Assembly: GCF_024734665.1 (NCBI RefSeq)
Contig: NZ_CP102931.1
Coordinates: 3,842,001 to 3,906,000 of the forward strand
DNA length: 64,000 nt
Direction: 5' to 3'
DNA from: Variovorax paradoxus
Lineage (GTDB): Bacteria > Pseudomonadota > Gammaproteobacteria > Burkholderiales > Burkholderiaceae_C
The number at the start of each line of letters is the position of its first letter. Position 1 is the stretch's first letter. Both the position numbers and the translations under genes were made by a program. Positions 60,227 to 64,000 of this stretch are shown here, one piece after another. Under the pieces are notes generated by a model that saw only the letters and a list, made by a program, of their open reading frames with translations, did not search any database and was not told the DNA's origin.

Positions 60227-60685
60227 ATGAACATCGACAAGAAAGACCGGCAGATCCTCGAAGCGCTGCAGGCCGACGCGCGCCAGAGCCTGGCCGCCTT
60301 GGGCAAGCGCATCGGCCTGTCGCAGCCGGCCATGAGCGAGCGCGTGCGCAAGCTCGAAGAAGCCGGCGTGATCGAGGGCTACGGCGCGCGCGTCAACCTG
60401 CGCGCGCTGGGCGTGGGCCTGCAGGCCATCATCCGCATCGACACCACGCATGCGGGCATCGCCAAATACCTGAAGCTGTTCGACGCCATGCCCGAGGTGC
60501 TGAGCGCCGACCGCGTGACCGGCGAAAGCTGCTTCATCGTGCGCTGCGCGATCGCCGAGCCGGCCGACCTGGAGCGCGTGGTGGACGCGCTCGCGGTCGA
60601 CGGCTCGGTGACGACATCGCTGGTGCTGTCGAGCCCGGTGAACAAGCACGTCACCGTGCAGGCGGTGAAGCCACCGCGCAAGTAA
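60227..60685 (+). CDS. Lrp/AsnC family transcriptional regulator
   Basis: A 152-residue Lrp/AsnC regulator: helix-turn-helix at about residues 5-60 (DRQILEALQADARQSLAALGKRIGLSQPAMSERV) and an AsnC/RAM effector domain after residue 65. It follows the DUF488 gene by 22 bp and its stop is 4 bp from the convergent SDR stop. It senses amino acids or related small molecules; targets cannot be told. Confidence 0.9.
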   Translation: MNIDKKDRQILEALQADARQSLAALGKRIGLSQPAMSERVRKLEEAGVIEGYGARVNLRALGVGLQAIIRIDTTHAGIAKYLKLFDAMPEVLSADRVTGESCFIVRCAIAEPADLERVVDALAVDGSVTTSLVLSSPVNKHVTVQAVKPPRK

Positions 60686-60689
60686 GGCG

Positions 60690-61592
60690 TCAGCGCTGCG
60701 CCTTGTCCTTCTGGTTCTGCGCCTCGATGCGTTCGCGCGCGGCCAGCCAGTCGGCATCGCTCCACTGGCGCAGCTCGTAGAAGTTGCCGCCGGTGGCCAG
60801 CGCATTGCCGCCGTCCATCATGATGCTCTGGCCCGTGAGCCAGTCGCACTGCCCCGGCGCCATCAGGAAGGAGGCGAGGTTCTGCAGCTCGCTCATGCGG
60901 CCGGTGCGCGCCATCGGGTTGCTCTGCTTGCTGCGTGCGCCGGGCTCCTCGCCGGGGTTCAGGCGCTTGCTCATGCCTTCGGTCGGAATCTCGCCGGGGC
61001 CGACGGCATTCAGGCGGATGCCGTGCCGCGCCCACTCCACCGCGAGCGACTTGGTCATCACCTCGATGCCGGCCTTGCTCATGGCCGAGGGCACGACGTA
61101 GGGGCTGCCGTTATCGACCCAGGTGACGATGATGCTCATCACGCTGCGGAAAGCATCGCCCTGCTTCCACTGGCCCGACTTGGCCTGCGCCACCCAGCGC
61201 TTGCCCACGGCCTGCGTCACGTAGAAGCTGCCGTGGAACACGATGTTGGCGATGGCGTCGAAGGCGCGCGGCGAAAGGTTCTCGGTCGGAGAGACGAAGT
61301 TGCCCGCCGCGTTGTTGACGAGCCCCGTGAGGCCGCCGCTCTGGAACAGGCTCTCGACCATCTCGTCGACCTGCTGCGCGATGCGGATGTCCACGCCGAA
61401 CGTGTCGATGCGCCGACCCGGAAACTGCTGCCGCCACTCGGCCGCGGTCTCTTCGCAGACCGACTGGCGCCGGCCGCAGATGGCCACGTCGGCGCCAAGG
61501 CTCAGGAAGCGCTCGGCCATCGCGCGGCCGAGGCCCGTGCCGCCGCCGGTCACGAGGATGCGCTGGCCGTTCATCAGGGAAGCTTCGAACAT
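60690..61592 (-). CDS. SDR family protein, 2,4-dienoyl-CoA-reductase-like
   Basis: A 300-residue SDR with TGGGTGLG (15-22) and NNAAGNF (93-99). The lysine is K173 in PSAMSKAG but the usual catalytic tyrosine position is S169, with Y165 four residues earlier. A serine there is a known feature of mitochondrial-type 2,4-dienoyl-CoA reductases. The NGSPYVVPSAMSKAG stretch and the GEIPTEGMSKRL loop also fit that group. The ATG at 61592 is preceded by GGAG 8 bp upstream. It points toward the AsnC gene. Confidence 0.88.
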   Translation of the reverse strand: MFEASLMNGQRILVTGGGTGLGRAMAERFLSLGADVAICGRRQSVCEETAAEWRQQFPGRRIDTFGVDIRIAQQVDEMVESLFQSGGLTGLVNNAAGNFVSPTENLSPRAFDAIANIVFHGSFYVTQAVGKRWVAQAKSGQWKQGDAFRSVMSIIVTWVDNGSPYVVPSAMSKAGIEVMTKSLAVEWARHGIRLNAVGPGEIPTEGMSKRLNPGEEPGARSKQSNPMARTGRMSELQNLASFLMAPGQCDWLTGQSIMMDGGNALATGGNFYELRQWSDADWLAARERIEAQNQKDKAQR

Positions 61593-61744
61593 GCTTTGTC
61601 TCCTTGGTCGTTGCGGCAGCGGCAAGGACGAGCGCTGCCATGGCGCATGCTACGCGCGCCGCCCCGACGGCGGCTTGCGGAATCTGGCTTCCCGTGCCGC
61701 ACGGGTGAGAATGGCCGCTGGCCTGTTTTCCGGATCGACGACCC

Positions 61745-62620
61745 ATGTCCAGCCCTACCCCCACCTCCTCCTTCCTGCCGCTGGAAGGCGTACGCGTGCT
61801 GAGCCTTGCGCTCAACCTGCCCGGGCCGGCGGCGCTGCTGCGTTGTCGCGGCATGGGCGCCACCTGCCTGAAGTTCGAGCCGCCGGGCGGCGACCCGATG
61901 GCGCTCTACAACAAGCCGGCGTATGCCGCACTGCACGAAGGCATCGCCATCGAAACGGCCGATCTGAAGACGGACGCGGGCCAGCAGCAGTTGCACGCCG
62001 AACTCGCGAAAACGGACGTGCTGCTCACCTCGTTCCGCCCTTCCGCGCTGCGCAAGCTCGGCCTCGACTGGACTGCGCTGCAGGCGCGCCATCCGTCGCT
62101 GTCGCAAGTGGCCATCGTCGGCGCACCGGGCGAACGCGCCGAGGAGCCAGGCCACGACCTGACCTACCTCGCCGAAAGCGGGCTCGTCACCGGCACCGAA
62201 CTGCCGCCGACGCTCTACGCCGACATGGGCGGCGCCCTGCTCGCCAGCGAGGCGGTGCTGAAGGCCATGCTGCTGCAGTCGCGCAAGGCGGGCGGCGTGT
62301 ACTTCGAAGTGGCGCTGAACGCCTCGGCCGACTGGCTCGCCCTGCCTCGCACCTGGGGCCTGACGCAGCCCTCGGGCGCGGTCGGCGGCGCGCATGCAGG
62401 CTACCGCGTCTACCCCTGCGCCGATGGCCGCGTGGCCGTGGCAGCGCTTGAACCGCATTTCGCCAGCCGGCTCTGCGAGGCGGCGCAGATTGCCTCGCGC
62501 GACATGCTGGCGCTGGCCACGCACGAGGCGCTGGCCGCATGGCTGGCGGCGCGCACGCGCGCCGAACTCGAAGCCATGAGCCGCGAGCGCGACGTGCCCC
62601 TGCTCACGCTGGCCGATTGA
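61745..62620 (+). CDS. Family III CoA-transferase (CaiB/BaiF-like), short form
   Basis: A 291-residue protein of the CaiB/BaiF group, shorter than the common 380-410. It opens LPLEGVRVLSLALNLPGPAALL, has DLKTDAGQQQLHAELAKTDVLLTSFRP and GHDLTYLAESGL, the usual pattern around the catalytic Asp (here D in GHDLTY). The C-terminal end is abrupt (VPLLTLAD) and the following gene is on the opposite strand. Either a natural short form or a truncated one; no frameshift was seen downstream. Confidence 0.85.
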   Translation: MSSPTPTSSFLPLEGVRVLSLALNLPGPAALLRCRGMGATCLKFEPPGGDPMALYNKPAYAALHEGIAIETADLKTDAGQQQLHAELAKTDVLLTSFRPSALRKLGLDWTALQARHPSLSQVAIVGAPGERAEEPGHDLTYLAESGLVTGTELPPTLYADMGGALLASEAVLKAMLLQSRKAGGVYFEVALNASADWLALPRTWGLTQPSGAVGGAHAGYRVYPCADGRVAVAALEPHFASRLCEAAQIASRDMLALATHEALAAWLAARTRAELEAMSRERDVPLLTLAD

Positions 62621-62624
62621 TGAT

Positions 62625-63503
62625 TCAGCGACCGGCGCCGTCGCGCTGACGGTCTTCGCGCTTGAGCGCGAGGTAGGTGTCGAGGTCGACCTCGTGCAGC
62701 TGGCGCGGGTACTGCTCGGCCGCCGCGAACCAGCGGCGCTGGCGGCGGTCAGCCTGTTCAGGCCCCGGAGCCGCCAGGTAGGCATCCAGCGTCAAGAAAT
62801 AGCGCATCGCATTGCGCTCGACCAGCCCGCGCAGGCCGCGGATGTAGTCGGGCTGGCCTTCAGGCGTCTTGCCCAGCACGGTGAAGCCCACCTTGTCGCT
62901 GCCGAAGGTCGCCAGGTAGGCCATGGTGCCCAGGCGCACCATGGTGTTGTGGTCATAGCTGTAGCTGAAGTGCAGGAAGCTCTTGCGCTCGTCGAGCGCC
63001 ACGGCTTCGAGCGTGACGCGATAGTTGCTGGTGCCCAGCGGCCCGGTCTCGGCCGACAGCTCGACCATCAGGTGCTCGGGCGTGGCACTCGCTACCCGGT
63101 AGACGAACGGCAGCTCGAAGGCTTGGTCGATCGGCTTGTCGTAGCGCCGCACCACGTAGAGCGTCAGCATCTCGCGCCCCTGCGGGCCGCTGGCCGTGCT
63201 GCAGCGCCGGTTGTTGATATGCAGCGTCAGCACTTCGCACCAGTGGGCCGATCCCTTCAGCGCGGTGCTGATTTCCGCGAGCGGATGCTCGACCACGGCG
63301 TAGACGTCGCCCTGCAGGCCGTCGGCCGTCTCCATGGAGTCGAGCTGCACGGGCCGCCCGAAACTGCTCTTGTCGAGCTTGTCGCTCAAGCGCTGGTGGG
63401 TGGCGCGCAGTGCCTGGGCGGAAGAGTTCTCCGGTGCGGCGGCAAGCGCCTGCTGCGCCGAGGCTGCGAGCAGTAGCAGCAGCGCTCCCTCCAGGGTGCG
63501 CAT
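62625..63503 (-). CDS. Exported protein of unknown function
   Basis: A 292-residue protein with signal peptide (RTLEGALLLLLAASAQQALAA). No family is recognised. Its middle (WCEVLTLHINNRRCSTASG with two cysteines, SYSYDHNTMVRLGTMAYLATFGSDKVGFTVLG) suggests a beta-rich periplasmic domain. The frame is open to ATG 63539 and 63551, which would lengthen the signal; no ribosome site decides among them. It is convergent with the short CoA-transferase, with 4 bp between stops. Confidence 0.7.
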   Translation of the reverse strand: MRTLEGALLLLLAASAQQALAAAPENSSAQALRATHQRLSDKLDKSSFGRPVQLDSMETADGLQGDVYAVVEHPLAEISTALKGSAHWCEVLTLHINNRRCSTASGPQGREMLTLYVVRRYDKPIDQAFELPFVYRVASATPEHLMVELSAETGPLGTSNYRVTLEAVALDERKSFLHFSYSYDHNTMVRLGTMAYLATFGSDKVGFTVLGKTPEGQPDYIRGLRGLVERNAMRYFLTLDAYLAAPGPEQADRRQRRWFAAAEQYPRQLHEVDLDTYLALKREDRQRDGAGR

Positions 63504-63576
63504 CGTCCATGAAGCCGGCGGGTAGTACGAACTGCTCATGGACCACACCATACAGCGGACCGCCCCACCCTCACCT

Positions 63577-64000
63577 TCAGTCGGACTGCGCGGGCTTGCT
63601 GCGCCGCAGCAGCGGCTCGATCAATGTGCCAACCACCGCGGCCCTCGGCGACAGGCGCCGCGCACCCCACGCGAAAGCCAGATAGGCCACAGAGGTCGTC
63701 ACCACGCCCGTGTAGCCCACGCCTAGCCACTGCACGCCACCGGCCGGCCAGGTGATGCCGGCGGGCCATGCCACGGCGAGCATGCACAGCGCCGCCACCG
63801 TCATGCCCCAGGCCGAGGCCGTGACGGCGGGCACCCGCACCGGCATGCGCGCACTACCCAGCACAACCATCGCGTAGCAGAAGGCCGAGCCGAAGGATCA
63901 GGCGAGGCCGGCTGCACGCCCGGGAGCCAGCGGGCCCCATCCTTTGGCCGGCATCACCAGCAGCAGCACGCCCGCCAGCGCGAGCATCAGCTCCGCGAGC
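63577..64000 (-). pseudogene. DMT-superfamily (EamA) permease fragment with an in-frame stop
   Basis: The frame is cut by the right edge. The stretch reads as EamA-type membrane helices throughout (AELMLALAGVLLLVMPAKG, FCYAMVVLGSAR, SAWGMTVAALCMLAVAW, the last SPRAAVVGTLIEPLL). A single TGA at 63898-63900 interrupts it, between LA and SFGSAFCYAM; protein similarity continues in the same frame on both sides. A one-base change from TGG (Trp) explains it. This could be a real loss of function or a sequencing error. Confidence 0.7.

Overview
The window is GC-rich, tightly packed chromosomal DNA from a metabolically versatile beta-proteobacterium, most likely Variovorax or a close relative in the Comamonadaceae. 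This rests on gene content and style: a Bug/TctC-type binding protein, several branched-chain (Liv-type) ABC systems each beside a small catabolic operon, many LysR/GntR regulators, and operons stitched together by ATGA, GTGA and TGATG overlaps. No rRNA, tRNA, CRISPR array, integrase or transposase was seen.

Layout. 0-4.5 kb: end of a DAO-type flavoenzyme, a DapA-family aldolase, a dihydropyrimidinase/hydantoinase, an FmdB zinc ribbon and a secreted M20 amidohydrolase. 4.6-13.7 kb: a 5-oxoproline module. On the minus strand lie lysR-pxpB-pxpC-pxpA; divergent from it is a D-glutamate-cyclase-like gene followed by a complete Liv ABC transporter. A strong LysR-type palindrome sits between the two arms. 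13.8-14.8 kb: an orphan TRAP binding protein. 14.7-19.4 kb: LysR divergent from a lactonase-like amidohydrolase, an SDR, a Bug binding protein, a CMD-family protein and an unknown. 20.5-26.4 kb: an Rhs/YD-repeat protein with a Cys-rich C-terminal tip, followed by small membrane and Sel1 genes of lower GC (possible toxin/immunity island). 27.1-29.5 kb: a paired alkylhydroperoxidase/CMD/luciferase-like trio. 29.6-31.2 kb: a membrane diguanylate cyclase. 31.2-32.9 kb: small unknown genes, one behind a near-perfect LexA box.

33.0-45.7 kb: a large minus-strand catabolic locus (NMT1-type ABC importer, class II aldolase, TauD dioxygenase, GntR, atypical SDR, aminotransferase, alpha/beta hydrolase, carbamoylase-like M20 enzyme, cupin) with a divergent amidase. 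It looks like import and stepwise breakdown of an unidentified nitrogen-containing compound. 46.0-52.6 kb: a second catabolic operon (extradiol-type VOC enzyme, FAH-family hydrolase, Liv importer with a fused permease-ATPase), divergent from a GntR regulator that is followed by a D-threonine-aldolase-like enzyme and an acyl-CoA-dehydrogenase-like monooxygenase. 57-63.5 kb: enoyl-CoA hydratase, PhoX-type phosphatase, DUF488, Lrp/AsnC, dienoyl-CoA-reductase-like SDR, a short CoA-transferase and an exported unknown. The right edge cuts a DMT-family permease gene carrying an in-frame stop.

The recurrent design is transporter plus local regulator plus a few catabolic enzymes. The least explained parts are the Rhs tip with its downstream genes, the SOS-box gene, and the substrate of the 33-46 kb locus.
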